A stretch of DNA of 64,000 nt, taken from the NCBI GenBank assembly GCA_023430365.1, contig JAEZAS010000107.1:1-64000 (forward strand), read 5' to 3'. The stretch comes from Planctomycetota bacterium (GTDB lineage: Bacteria; Planctomycetota; Planctomycetia; Pirellulales; Pirellulaceae). Each line of letters begins with the position of its first letter. The stretch's first letter is position 1. A program made the position numbers and the translations under genes. The notes beneath the pieces are model-generated. The model was not told where the DNA came from and searched no databases. It worked only from the letters and a program-made list of their open reading frames with translations. This document shows positions 8,041-18,800 of this stretch, piece by piece.

Positions 8041-10560
8041 TTAATCCAAGTAGGCAAACTCGTTTGAACCGAGGAGAGCCTGGATGAATCCGTCCCACGA
8101 GTGCTTGGATACGAATCCCAAAGCGATTTCTAGTTCTTCAGCTTCGGGGCGGCGGCCGAGAGACAGCAACCACAACCGTTCCAGCCGCTGACTATCCGTC
8201 GTCAACGACGAATCTTTTTGTAGCTGAGCGGCCAGTCGCTTGGCGGTATCTATCATCAGCGGATTGTTCATCAGGAACAGGGCCTGAGGCGCCGTGGTGG
8301 TTTCCGCCCGAACAGGCACGATTGATTTCGAATCGGGACCGTCAAAGATGGCGGCCGTCACGTCCGCCTTGCGGCGGTCGAGCGCTTCATACATGGTTCG
8401 CCGCGGCATTTCGGTGGCCGCAGCTGGCAGTTTGACAACCGCATCGGCGCTGGCAGTCCGGCCTAAGCGAAGCAACGAATCTCGCAGCTCCTCATAGGTT
8501 AATCGGCGACGGTTCATGTGGCCGATGGCCACGTTATCCGGGTCGAGGCGAGCTTCCTCGGCAGAGATAAAGCTCGATTGTCGGAAGGTGGCCGAGAGGG
8601 CGATCTCGCGAACCAAGTGTTTCACCGACCAGCCCGAGGCAATAAAACGCTGCGCCAAATGGTCGAGCAGCTCTGGATGGGTGGGACTCTCGCCCAGCCG
8701 GCCAAAATTATCCGGGGAGCGGACCAGCCCGCGGCCGATCAATTGCTGCCACACCCGATTGACCATGACGCGCGCGGTTAGAGGGTTGTCGGGCGAAGCA
8801 ACCCACTCGGCCAGTTCTCGTCGTCCACTTTGCTGGGTGCGCTCGCCGAGCGGGATTTGCTTATCACCAGCAAGGATCACCGGGAAACGCCGCGGAGCAA
8901 TTGCACCTTCCCGCGTGTACTCACCCCGCAGGTAAATCGGCGCATCCCCAATCTTCTCACGATTGCTGCCCGGCACGCCACCTTCGCGGATCGCTACGGC
9001 CAGCGGCGCTTTGAATTTTTTCTGCACTCGTTCGTCATTCTCAGCGCGAATCGCAGCGATCTCCTGCAATTCAGGCGGATTGATTTCCCAGCCGGATGAC
9101 TTTTGATCGGCGACAAGCTGTTCGTGCTCGGCTTTGGCTTTCGCGATCTGTTCGTTCAGCGTCTTCTTGCTGGCCGGGGTGGTGGCTTTCGTCAGTTGAG
9201 TTTCGAGGTCGAGCAGTTTCTTCGTCAGTTCAGCCAATCGCGCGGCTTGCGGAATCGTCTTGGCGATGGAGGCAATCTTCACTTCCGCCTGTGCGATTTG
9301 TGCATCGAGTTCGCGGTTCGCGGCCGCCTCCTCCGCATTAAGGAGCGGAATTTCCACTAAATCGCTGCCCAAGCGATCATCGGCGATCAACTTACCCGTC
9401 GCGATGTGGCTGCTGAATAAGATGCCAGCGAGCGAATAATAGTCTTGGGTCGAAATGGGATCAAACTTGTGATCGTGGCAGCGAGCACAGGCCAGAGTCA
9501 AACCAAGCAACTGTCGTCCGACCAGATCAATTTGACTATCGACGATCTCGGCGACGGCCAGGTCACGACCCACTTGTTCCCACACGGCCAAGCTCAGCAT
9601 GCCCGTAGCGGTGATGCCATCAAGCGACGCTCCACTCTCATGTACGCGAGCCGCAGGAACCGCTTCTCCCGCCGGAATCAGGTCGCCGGCAAGTTGCAGC
9701 TTCACAAACTGGTCGTATGGCAGGTCATCGTTGAACATCCGGACAACCCACCGTCGATATTCGCCCGATTTGTCAATGTTGTCGGCGTAGCGCACACCAT
9801 CCAGCCAGTGCCGGCCCCAATGCACGCCATACTCAGGTGATTCGAGCAAACGATCCACGACACGTTCGAAAGCCCCGCTACAATCGTCAGCTTCGAAGGC
9901 GGCAATCTCCTCGATAGTCGGCGGCAAACCGGTGAGGGCGAAGGTGGTGCGCCGCAGCAGAGCAGATCGATCCGCCTCTGCATTTGGATGTCGCCCTGCC
10001 AATTCTAGTTTTGCCAGCACAAAGCGATCGAGATCATCGCGAACCCAGGCACCATCCTGGACAATAGGCGCGGGTGACTTTTGTAGGGGCTGAAATGCCC
10101 AATGCGCCCGATCTTCGGCGGTGATTTGAAAAGCGGACCGTCGCGGCGCGGGTGTTGTGGTTGCTTGACGCGGATCGGGCGCGCCTATTTTTACCCATTT
10201 TTCAAAGTCAGCGATTACACTCGCGGGTAAGCGGCCCTTGGGGGGCATCTCGTACGCGTCATACTTCAGCGCGCTGATCAGCAGGCTCTCGTCGGGCTTC
10301 CCTGCGACGATCGCCGGGCCGCTTTCACCCCCAGTCAGAATGCCTTGCTGACTGTCGAGCAATAATCCCGCTTGGAGTTTCCCTTTCTCTGTTGCCTCCT
10401 GGGAATGACATTCGTAGCAATGCTGAACCAGGACGGGGCGAATCTTGTTCTCAAAAAACTTCAGATCGTCAGTGGATGGTGTCTGTGCGCTCGCTGAAGC
10501 GACATAACCAACGACAATCAATCCGTGAACAACGAGTTGGAAAGGAAGACGGGCACTCAT
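8041..10560 (-). CDS. PSD1 planctomycete cytochrome c-type protein (DUF1549/DUF1553)
   Basis: The ATG at 10558-10560 opens a signal peptide ending near ASAQT; the frame extends to 10626 without good coding character. In the 839-residue product a haem c site CYECH (residues 48-52) lies in the planctomycete cytochrome C domain, followed by DUF1549 (about 155-360, with ALTGLPPTIEEI and the haem-like CARCHDHKFDP near 370). A coiled coil with repeated Ala/Lys/Gln follows (about 420-500), then DUF1553 (about 590-830, with PLTARVMVNRVWQQLIGRG). It is likely periplasmic and probably redox-active. It forms a two-gene operon with the DUF1501 gene downstream, the usual arrangement. Confidence 0.93.
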   Translation of the reverse strand: MSARLPFQLVVHGLIVVGYVASASAQTPSTDDLKFFENKIRPVLVQHCYECHSQEATEKGKLQAGLLLDSQQGILTGGESGPAIVAGKPDESLLISALKYDAYEMPPKGRLPASVIADFEKWVKIGAPDPRQATTTPAPRRSAFQITAEDRAHWAFQPLQKSPAPIVQDGAWVRDDLDRFVLAKLELAGRHPNAEADRSALLRRTTFALTGLPPTIEEIAAFEADDCSGAFERVVDRLLESPEYGVHWGRHWLDGVRYADNIDKSGEYRRWVVRMFNDDLPYDQFVKLQLAGDLIPAGEAVPAARVHESGASLDGITATGMLSLAVWEQVGRDLAVAEIVDSQIDLVGRQLLGLTLACARCHDHKFDPISTQDYYSLAGILFSSHIATGKLIADDRLGSDLVEIPLLNAEEAAANRELDAQIAQAEVKIASIAKTIPQAARLAELTKKLLDLETQLTKATTPASKKTLNEQIAKAKAEHEQLVADQKSSGWEINPPELQEIAAIRAENDERVQKKFKAPLAVAIREGGVPGSNREKIGDAPIYLRGEYTREGAIAPRRFPVILAGDKQIPLGERTQQSGRRELAEWVASPDNPLTARVMVNRVWQQLIGRGLVRSPDNFGRLGESPTHPELLDHLAQRFIASGWSVKHLVREIALSATFRQSSFISAEEARLDPDNVAIGHMNRRRLTYEELRDSLLRLGRTASADAVVKLPAAATEMPRRTMYEALDRRKADVTAAIFDGPDSKSIVPVRAETTTAPQALFLMNNPLMIDTAKRLAAQLQKDSSLTTDSQRLERLWLLSLGRRPEAEELEIALGFVSKHSWDGFIQALLGSNEFAYLD

Positions 10561-10850
10561 GCAAGATTTGCCTCGCGGCTGATTGGCGGGAGCCTTAGTA
10601 TCGCCGAGTCGACTCACGATTGCCACTGCGAGTTTCAGAGTTTTCTTGCGAACCCCGCCACCGTGGCGATTATAAAGTCGGCACTCCGCGAGGTCGCGGC
10701 GATGACAACGTCTGCTGCTTTACGCAAGACGCGGATCTACTTGATAATCAACGACAAGACGATCTCCCAGATGCCGCGGATTTGCTCTCGCGCCGATAGG
10801 GCGACACACTGCCTGCGGCGAGCCGGCAAACCCGATCTAACGGTATCAAG
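10561..10850. other. Intergenic sequence upstream of the PSD1/DUF1501 operon
   Basis: No coding region is supported here. The stretch precedes the PSD1 gene and must contain its promoter, but I cannot point to a convincing site. Open frames on the plus strand over it have no protein-like character. Confidence 0.5.
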
Positions 10851-10991
10851 CTATCCGATTGACTCGGGGGCGGCTTCCCCTGGTCGACCACGGGGAGTGG
10901 GACGCCCAGTGAAATCGCGGATCAGCTTCTTGGCGGCGTCGATCCCCAAGTGGTGATAAATCGTGGCTAGGAGGTCGACCGTCTGCGATCT
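10851..10991 (-). pseudogene. DUF1501 C-terminal tail fragment
   Basis: About 46 codons on the minus strand read QTVDLLATIYHHLGIDAAKK, then RDFTGRPTPRGRPGEAAPES, ending at a TAG at 10851-10853. This is the family tail pattern (DLLATIYxHLGID...GRPTP). Upstream of about 10991 the frame hits stops and homology ceases. It is a separate remnant from the ones at 1.8 kb and 4.4 kb: the equivalent tail at 4344-4529 differs in sequence, so it is not a simple duplicate. Sequence 10992-11259 shows no gene; it contains a short perfect palindrome (ACTGAGCA/TGCTCAGT) near 11122. Confidence 0.6.
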
Positions 10992-11259
10992 CGAAAGTGG
11001 CTCGATCAAATTCGACCACTACGAGGGGCGGTGGGGTGATCCCCCATCAGCTTGATCGATTCCAACAAGGGTATGCAGCGGAGAAGGCTCGGATCGAAGC
11101 CCATAAACAGGGTTACACGTTGACTGAGCAACTGCTCAGTTGCTGCAGCTGGACCGTGGTGCGAATCGGCGGTGATAAGAAGGGGAGGGCCGCGCCGATT
11201 TCGGCGTCGCTCACCGGCCGTACCGGCTCCGGCTCCTTTGCTGTAGTTCGGCCGCGCGA

Positions 11260-13449
11260 CTACTTTTGAATCCGCACCGTGAGCACGTATTCGATATCGA
11301 CTTTCCCCTGCGTGCGGAAGAAATTGAATTTCAACACTTGATCGCCGGTCGCCTCGGGAGCAACCTTCACCTGATAGACCTTCCAGGTTCCCGCGCCCAG
11401 GAGAGGCCTCCCTGTTCCGCCAGGTCGCCTCATCGCCTCGTCGCTGGGTCCCGAGACGGCGAGGGCGCGCGTGGCCAGCGGCGCCATTTCCATCTGGTAG
11501 CCGGTTCCGGCGGAGGTCGCGACCTTCACCGTGATCTCGGCGCCCGGAGCGACGGCCAAGGTCTGCGTGCGGGTGCGACTGGAAAGCTCGACCGTGTGCT
11601 TCGCCCCGTCGGCGGGCGGCCCCTCGACGGGCGGCCCCTCGACGGGCGGCTCAGCGTCGCCGCTTGTGCGCGTGCCGATCCAGGCGTAGTTGTGCGGTTC
11701 GTAGCCCTCGGGCACGTCTCCGCTCCACTTGCCGACGAACCGGTCGCAGTCGGGATCGAAATGGATGTCGTAGAAGCGCAGCTGCAACTCACCGTTGGCG
11801 TACCGGGTGGCGTTCCAAACTTGTCCGTTTCCGCTGAGCGGCCCGCTGCAAAACTCCTCGACTTTCTCCGCCCACATGTCGGAGTAGCCGATCGCCTTTC
11901 CGTCCTTGACGACGATTGTCAGCTTCTGCTCACCTGTGGGCTTGCCGGTTCCCTCGACATTGTTGTACCACAGCACCTTCCACGTCCCGGCGAAGTTGCA
12001 CTTGGCGACCGGCGTTTCGCTCGGGTCGGTCGTCGGCGTTTCACCGGGGCGCCGCAGGAGGATGTCGAAGCGGGCTGGCCGTCCTGCCCTCACGGTCGCA
12101 CTGGCGATCTGTTGAGAGAGGTAATTTTCAGCCGCTGCTTCGATCTGGTAGATATCCTCTTTCTCGGCGAACAAGCGGGCAACGCCTTGCTCGTCGGTGA
12201 AAGCCTCGCCGGCCTGAGGCGCCTTGCCCTTTTGCCGCAGCGTCACCAGCGCACCTGCCACAGGCAGCTCTTTTCCGCGACTTTTCTCCGTCACGCGCAC
12301 GGTGACTGGGAAATCAGGTTTCTTACTGTCGGCCGGATCGCTGAGGACACACTTGCGTTCGCCGGCTTTCACGACCAACTCAGTGACGTCCCGGGCCCTC
12401 GTCGTCGGCTTCACCAACAACTCGCCGGTAATGCAATGGAAGCAGCTTTGCTGATCGTCGACGACGATTTCGAACTCCGTGCCCCGCAACCCACAGATGG
12501 CACTGGGCGTGGCGACCTTTAGCGAGTCATTGTCCCTCCTGGCATTTGCCCAGAGTACGCCCTTCATCATCTTGATGAAGCCGACCTTTTCCCTGGTGTT
12601 TTCTTCTTCGGGGATATAAAACTCCGAGTTCGGCTCGAGCTTGATAACGGCAGTCGAGGCCAGTTGAATCTCCGCTTTGCCATTGGACAATGTTTTCACC
12701 ATGTCGCCAATTCCCAGATCCATGTTGGCTACGGGCTTCACCCATCCGCCAGTGAGTCTCTTGATGCGTACTATCCCTTCAAGGCTCACCAGATGAGTGC
12801 GGTTGGGAACGTCACCACCTTGGAGCGTGTATCCTTCAAACGAAACTCCCTCCACTTTCCCAATGCGAAACTGATCCTTGTTCACCGTATTGAGGAGCGG
12901 CCACAAATCGCTGCGAAAATCTTCCGCAAGAGATAGTTTCCCCTTTCCATCGACGGCTGGTCCATACACTGTTCCTTTGTGCCCAGGCACAAGCTCCGCG
13001 TCGGCAACCAGGTTTGCCTCTCCTTGCAGCTGTACATCAAGTCGATAAAAGAGTTGTGTCGACTGAACGTCGCCCGCTGGCGTCGCGGTCTGCCTTACAT
13101 CGAGATCGCTGACGGTGGCGGATAGGCGTAGGTTCTTGAATAGCCAGTCAAGTTTGGGATGGTCCGGACGATGCTCCAGGTTTGACAAGCTGACATCGAT
13201 GCGGCCGTCGGATTGAATGGTGGTCGTCACCGTGAAGTCGAAATCCCGCTCTTTATCCGTAGGAGACTGGGGAACAAACGCCGTAATCGGATGCCCCGAC
13301 ACCTGGAAACAGACCGCCCTTGCGGTGGTGCCCGTCGCCTGAGCATCCTCGCCCTTGGCGGCTGTTGCCGCCAAGCTCGCGATGCCGATAGCTACGAGCC
13401 CGACAAGCACGAACTCCAGCGACCGCGATGTGATTAATTTCGTCTTCAT
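11260..13449 (-). CDS. Secreted FecR-domain protein with a C-terminal chagasin-like (I42) domain
   Basis: This 729-residue protein starts at an ATG with a strong AGGAGGAG site. An N-terminal signal sequence (about residues 1-35) precedes a beta-rich domain. A FecR domain follows (about 235-345; VATPSAICGLRGTEFEIVVD is the hallmark), then a carboxypeptidase-regulatory/Ig-like domain (about 375-470), a Pro-rich linker with two PPVEGPP-like repeats near 610, and a C-terminal domain resembling chagasin/inhibitor I42. In the latter, TSAGTGYQME replaces the NPTTGY loop, and RPGGTGRPLL lies where the Gly-rich loop should be. I42 proteins inhibit papain-like proteases; the degenerate loops make activity uncertain. 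It is the second gene of an operon, 36 bp behind a serpin. Confidence 0.8.
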   Translation of the reverse strand: MKTKLITSRSLEFVLVGLVAIGIASLAATAAKGEDAQATGTTARAVCFQVSGHPITAFVPQSPTDKERDFDFTVTTTIQSDGRIDVSLSNLEHRPDHPKLDWLFKNLRLSATVSDLDVRQTATPAGDVQSTQLFYRLDVQLQGEANLVADAELVPGHKGTVYGPAVDGKGKLSLAEDFRSDLWPLLNTVNKDQFRIGKVEGVSFEGYTLQGGDVPNRTHLVSLEGIVRIKRLTGGWVKPVANMDLGIGDMVKTLSNGKAEIQLASTAVIKLEPNSEFYIPEEENTREKVGFIKMMKGVLWANARRDNDSLKVATPSAICGLRGTEFEIVVDDQQSCFHCITGELLVKPTTRARDVTELVVKAGERKCVLSDPADSKKPDFPVTVRVTEKSRGKELPVAGALVTLRQKGKAPQAGEAFTDEQGVARLFAEKEDIYQIEAAAENYLSQQIASATVRAGRPARFDILLRRPGETPTTDPSETPVAKCNFAGTWKVLWYNNVEGTGKPTGEQKLTIVVKDGKAIGYSDMWAEKVEEFCSGPLSGNGQVWNATRYANGELQLRFYDIHFDPDCDRFVGKWSGDVPEGYEPHNYAWIGTRTSGDAEPPVEGPPVEGPPADGAKHTVELSSRTRTQTLAVAPGAEITVKVATSAGTGYQMEMAPLATRALAVSGPSDEAMRRPGGTGRPLLGAGTWKVYQVKVAPEATGDQVLKFNFFRTQGKVDIEYVLTVRIQK

Positions 13450-13485
13450 GGCACTCCTCCTACGCCTTGAGCATTGTACGTTGAC

Positions 13486-15033
13486 TTATTGTTTGGGATT
13501 CAAGACCTGTCCCAAGAACACAATGCTTCCCGTGCGATTATCGCGCAGCGCGAACACGAACGGTCGGTCGAGGTGGACCAACGTCACTTCTGCGGGCAAC
13601 GCTTTGCGTTTGACGACCACGGCCGTGGCCGCCGCAGCCTCGACGCCCGTCTCGTTCACATCCACCAGGGCCTCGTGAAAGACCTTGCCGATGTAGAGGT
13701 CTTTCTGGCCATTGATGCCCGAGAAATCGGCGTCGTCAATGCTGAACGCCCGCGGCATGCCCAACGCCGACAGCGTCGGGGCCAGTTCAAAGCTCGACCT
13801 GGCGGTGAAACGCGGCAGGTGCAGCTCTACCTCCACCGGCTCCATGCGACGGATCAGATGCGTAAACGAGCGGCCCGCGATCCGTGAGCGCACGCCCGCA
13901 AGCGTTTTACTGCCGCGCGGCAGGGCAAAGACCATCGAAAACATTTCCCCGCGTACCGGCAATGCCACAAGCTGCAGTTCATCCTCGGCGAGATACGGCA
14001 GCAACGCCTGCTGCCGCATCGTGGGGACTTCGACCGTTTCGTCGCTCGACACGTGGAAGTCCGCCGGTTTCGTCATGCGTTCGTCGAACGCCGATTCCCA
14101 ATAGCCGTGGAAATGCACCGCGTTGGTCAACACGAGCCGCGTGAGATTGTCAACGCCGCGAGCCGGAATCAATTGCGGAATCTTGTCGCCGGTCTGTTCA
14201 CGGGTCCATTGATTGATGGTGCCGCGTGCGGCTTCGGCATCGGTCTTGAAGCTCAGCGGCGCGATTTCCGCTCCGTAGTGACGGCTGGTAATCTCGCGAA
14301 ACTCCGGCCGAATCTCCGGCACAAAATCGGCTTCCGCCCACAGGCGGTTGGCGGTGTGGATCGTAAAGTAATTCGCTCGGGGGTTCGCATTTACGACCGA
14401 TAGCAGATCTTCAAACGTATCGTGCAATAGCGGCGCGGGCACCGCGGTGAATCTGAGTGTCTTGGCCATCTCGCTGGCCGTCTCGCCCCGTGCGCCGGCA
14501 TAGGTCATGGCCAGCGCCGTCGAAATGCTGTAGGGAGAAACGGCAAGGTTGCCCGCAGGTTCGTTCTTCTGCGCTTGTTCGGCGACGAGTTTCTCCAGCA
14601 GGGCGAAGGCGAATTCACCGTTGCCCTCGACAAGCGCCGCCGGCGGGGGCTCGGGCAGCCGCGGCGTTTCGATCGCTTCGATCCGCTCGACGCGAATTGT
14701 CTCCCCCTCCAACGTGCCGCGCACCGCAACCATATTTCGCGACAATGCCTCGAGCGCTTCGTCGCGCTGCCATGGACGCCGCTCGCCGTAGACGACGCCA
14801 TACTCGCCGCGAGGCGTCTGCAAAAAGTAGTCGGGGCCTTCGCTGCGCGTCCCCACGCGGCCATGTTTGACGAAGAGCAATCCCGCGAAGACGTGAATAT
14901 TCGACCGTGCGCTGGCATCGCTCGCGGCCGCTTCTCCCTCGTCGCCGTGAGCAGCCGAACTCAGGCAAATTGCTCCGCAAAACGTCGCCAGTGCGAGCAT
15001 TCCCGAGAGCGCGCGATATTCGCGGCTGATCAT
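13486..15033 (-). CDS. Secreted serpin with predicted Lys at P1
   Basis: The start is at the ATG 15031-15033, preceded by GGAGG; an in-frame upstream codon at 15069 is less likely. A signal peptide (about residues 1-30) is followed by about 100 residues of a separate beta-rich domain (FAGLLFVKHGRVG to AIETPRLPEP), then a full serpin fold from about 135 (NLAVSPYSISTALAMTYAGA; LVLTNAVHFHGYW). The reactive-centre hinge is intact: ETGVEAAAATA with small residues at P12-P9, as in inhibitory serpins. Aligning KALPAEV with the antitrypsin MSIPPEV segment places Lys at P1 and Arg at P2, which predicts a trypsin-like target. The C-terminal RPFVFALRDNRTGSIVFLGQ is canonical. It is the first gene of a protease-inhibitor operon. 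Confidence 0.9.
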   Translation of the reverse strand: MISREYRALSGMLALATFCGAICLSSAAHGDEGEAAASDASARSNIHVFAGLLFVKHGRVGTRSEGPDYFLQTPRGEYGVVYGERRPWQRDEALEALSRNMVAVRGTLEGETIRVERIEAIETPRLPEPPPAALVEGNGEFAFALLEKLVAEQAQKNEPAGNLAVSPYSISTALAMTYAGARGETASEMAKTLRFTAVPAPLLHDTFEDLLSVVNANPRANYFTIHTANRLWAEADFVPEIRPEFREITSRHYGAEIAPLSFKTDAEAARGTINQWTREQTGDKIPQLIPARGVDNLTRLVLTNAVHFHGYWESAFDERMTKPADFHVSSDETVEVPTMRQQALLPYLAEDELQLVALPVRGEMFSMVFALPRGSKTLAGVRSRIAGRSFTHLIRRMEPVEVELHLPRFTARSSFELAPTLSALGMPRAFSIDDADFSGINGQKDLYIGKVFHEALVDVNETGVEAAAATAVVVKRKALPAEVTLVHLDRPFVFALRDNRTGSIVFLGQVLNPKQ

Positions 15034-15806
15034 GGCAAGACCTCCGTGAATAGATTTTGCCCGATTCAAGCGAGCTACGAACTAGGCAAATGCCGTGCCG
15101 GCCATTTTTCGCGCTCATGTGCGTTCGAAACAGCCTGCTTAACGGCACGATTGCCTGCCGTGGCGCGCGGACCGCAACCGCGCACTGGGCACTATCGCAC
15201 GCCGAATCCGTTTGCGTAACAAGGTCGACAATTCAGGGGTCGTTATCAGCCCCTCGAAACCCGCGTCGGTTCGGCAGACCTGAGCATCGCGGGCGATGGC
15301 AGTTTGGTGCGTGCGAGCGCGTCGTAGTGGGATTACGTGATCCGCAATACACAAGAAGTGTTGAAGAGAGGGCCAAGCCTAGGGCAAACGACTGTCGATA
15401 AGCCCATGCTGCAAAGCGAGTTGTCTCCACTAGCCTTATCGAGAAAATGCCGGACTTCTGTGCTTTTCACGCCTGCTAGCGAACTTAAGGTGTTTTCGTT
15501 GCACGATTTGTGACACTCGATTACCAGGGGGCCGAGCCGCGGCCAAATGTGCGTTCTTCCTGCCGAAGCGCCACGCTACCTAGGGGCACCGTTCAAACAA
15601 ATGGCCGAACTTGGCGAATAGTCGGGGCGACAAGACACCGTTAGGACTTTTCTTAACTGGTATCCGCGACATGCCATTTCACGTAAGTCGTGTCGTCACG
15701 GCACTTACGTCAATTGGCTAGTGAGCGATCTGCCGAGTGACCTAGACGAAGTCAGCTAACCTGGGTTACCCGGGTGGTGCAGTCGGAAGACAACTGCATT
15801 GCTTAA
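15034..15806. other. Boundary intergenic region between host genes and the defence island
   Basis: About 770 bp without a supportable gene. It contains the serpin promoter region on the right-to-left strand and, at 15681-15710, an inverted repeat (ACGTAAGT...ACTTACGT, with an inner GTG/CAC) about 100 bp beyond the end of operon A. There is no U-run, so it may be a processing or termination structure, not a classic terminator. Near 15760-15776 lies a near-palindrome (ACCTGGGT/ACCCGGGT). No tRNA or attachment repeat was seen here. Confidence 0.45.
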
Positions 15807-18800
15807 TCAGGACTCTTTGAGCGGATGCATTCGTACGCGAGAACAGTAGTTCATTTCCGGCGTTTGCACAAAGGCTTCACCAACTTCGAGTTGCTCAATC
15901 TGCTCGGCGAGGTCGAACGATTTTTTGCCTCTCACGAACCCCGCAACCTTCTTGGACATTGGGAAATTCGTTCGGAAGATCACTTTCGTACCAGCATTCC
16001 CAACGACATCGGGATGAAAATCGCCGAGCCCTTGGCTCGCCACAATGACTGCAACGCCAAACTTCCGGCCTTCCTTCATTATTTTCGGCAACGTCACGTC
16101 CCGGGCAAGACGATGAGCTTCATCCAGTACGATAGCAAGTCGCAAGTGGCTGGCTTCACCCCACAGAAACATGTCCTTGTAGATCTTCCGAAGAACAAAC
16201 GCCCCTGCCGCTAGCTGTAGTGTCTCCATTCCAAGTCCGCTGACATTGATGACAAGACCATGCTTGATTGCCTCACCGAATTCAGTCGGCTGTGCATCGG
16301 CTCTGAACAAACCAAATTCAAGTAGCGGCCGACACCGAGCCACCACGTTCTTTACACCGCGTTCTTCCTCAATCTCCTCTAACCGCCGCTGGAATTCCTG
16401 TACTGTAGGCAATCGCTCAGGAGCTTCGGTATCGAATCCAACATCCAGGTAGCAGTCTCGCAAGGCTTGGTAGACGACATCCCTCTGCATATCGCCTAGA
16501 TCGCATACATATTCGAAGATCTCTGCAATTGCGAAGCAGTTTGCTTGCCAAGAGCTGGTGCCTGCGGCAGCTCCCCTATCTGCTTCGAATGGCGAAAATG
16601 GTAAACCATGGGTGACATCTAACACTGTGGGGGACGCGACCTTTGCATACTGCCCATCAAACGACCCAAATTGCCCATGAAAATCTAGGACTACCGAGGG
16701 TAAAGACTGACGGTGAAGCTCACAAAGGAGTCTCGTGGTTGTCCACGATTTACCCTGACCCGGAATTCCAATAATGAAGAGGTGCGGGCTCCCTCGCACA
16801 CCTGTCCTCCAGACAATCGGGTCCAGGCTTGCCAAATCAGTACCAAGTTCTACTTCGCACACTTCCGGTGCAGTCACTTCACAATTATCCATCACCTCAG
16901 TCGTCGGCTGACTTGCCTTTTCGAAGGCATCTTCCGTCGAGGCAAGCGTAGAACACTCTGGTTCAACACGGTCCATATCGTCGCCGCCTGAATGTCCACT
17001 TTGTATTCGCTTATCACCTCTAGCGTCGTCCTCTGACTCCCTTGGCTGTACCGGCGTAGTACCAATTGGTTGCGGCGTTTCAACAACCGAAAGTCCGGCT
17101 CCCGAAACTGAGTCTGCAGTTAAAAAATGAATTTCCGCATCTCGCAGTTTGGCCGGGCGCTGCGGACTAGCCTTCAAATTCACGACATACCCACGACGAT
17201 CTACTCGAAGTTCCGAAACTCCGGTTTCCAGCCTAGAAATCCCCTCCTCAAGTTTCTTCCTTTCATCTTCTGACGTGATCAGGCCATATCGTTCCGCTCT
17301 TCGAAGGTAGAACTGAAGGATTGTCGCCAACCGCGAGCGTTGCAGGTTGTGATCAATGCGCTGCGGCTCGCTGCTAAAGAATAAATCCTGAAACACTGCT
17401 ACCGTGGCGTCGATTTGATCCACTATCCGGTTCAATAGTTCATCAGATTGACCTGCCGCGCTGCGCGACTTGACCTCAATGAATTGCGCCACAAGTCGAT
17501 TGCGTAGAAATCTGACCTGAATCAAATCACAACGTAATGCAGCTTCCCCCTTCTTTTTCTTTCGCTGCGGGCCAAACAACTCAGGATGGGCATCAACAGG
17601 GACCAAAATGCTATTTTGCAGGTCTCCGCTGGACCTCAGGTATGCTGCAACAACTCCAAGGCTAACGGCTTCACGGGCTCTAGAGTCATCGCCCAGGATG
17701 CGCAGTGCGAGCCTTCCGGAAATCGTCTTGAGATGATCAAAGACCTTACCGACGCTATCTTCGACGTGGCTGAAGCCCAGGTCATCCATGGCGCGAGCCA
17801 GAATCTGCTCAACTTCCTCTCGATGCATTGTTGTGACCAGCATCCTGTGCCCCAATCCCTCAAGAAACTCCGGCGCATAATCCAACAGAAACTTGTTAGA
17901 AATGTCGGACAGCTGCTTCTCCTGAGGAGCATCGAAGAACTCAACATCAAAGAAACGATCAAGGGTAATCACCCAGTCAGATTGTTGGTGCACAACATCT
18001 ACGTACGCTCGCTGTTCCTCATCGAGCGTGACTTCAATTGCCGGGAGACAATCACCATTGCCGCCAAGCAGCCGAGAAATGGCGACAAGGTAGGCCCGGT
18101 GCAGGTCGATCAGAATAGTTGAATAGGCCGACACGACTGGATGTTTCGCGACCTGCGCGCTTTCAGCAATATGGAATCTATGACGCCAGCGAACCTGACC
18201 CTCTTGTGCATAGAACTCTGGTTTCATCCGCATCAGTAGTGCATAGAACGTAGCGCTGTCGCCATCTGTGTTTCCCCCTGTTGCCGTAATTGTCGGCGTC
18301 AACATATCGAAAATCATCGAGAGGTTGACGTCACCTCCAGGAATGGTCTTCGCATCTTCGATGGCGCGCAAAGATACGGAGAAAAACGGAGAAAAGTACT
18401 GCCGCCTTCCTCTTGGCTGAATGTCGTACAAGTCTGATTGCAAATCCACAAGTGGCGGTAAGGCGGTTGGAACGGGTCTGTGAACATGCGCGAAGAGTTC
18501 TAGTCGAGGAAGATTGTGGACGGAGTCAGATTCCTCGTCATTAGTACTGTAACGAGTACCTCCGGTGTAGTATCGCCGAAGAACATCTGCCAAGAAGCCG
18601 GCGTTTCCTGGATTGATACAATTCAGGCGAATACTCTCCAGGTAGGGATGCACGTCGTTGTATGCGTGAAACTCATTTGTAACGCGCTCGGGCGCTAAGT
18701 CGGACAAAGCAGAGTCATCGTCTGCGATCGCGAGCGCACGAGCCACTGAGGCGATTCGCTTTGCAGGGTCCTGTACATCGACCGGCAACGCAATCCCCCA

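Noticed and set aside
10997..11269. 90-codon plus-strand frame before the FecR gene
   Set aside because: No family features, weak start, and it ends inside the convergent gene; more likely intergenic.
11266..12522. 418-codon plus-strand open frame opposite the FecR gene
   Set aside because: It lies wholly within the FecR/chagasin-like gene on the other strand, has no ribosome binding site, and reads as an Arg/Leu/Gly-rich shadow.
15034..15806. Second attachment site of the element matching the tRNA-Pro 3' end
   Set aside because: I looked for the tRNA 3' sequence near 15.1-15.8 kb and at 43.2 kb and did not find it; the other end of the element is unknown.
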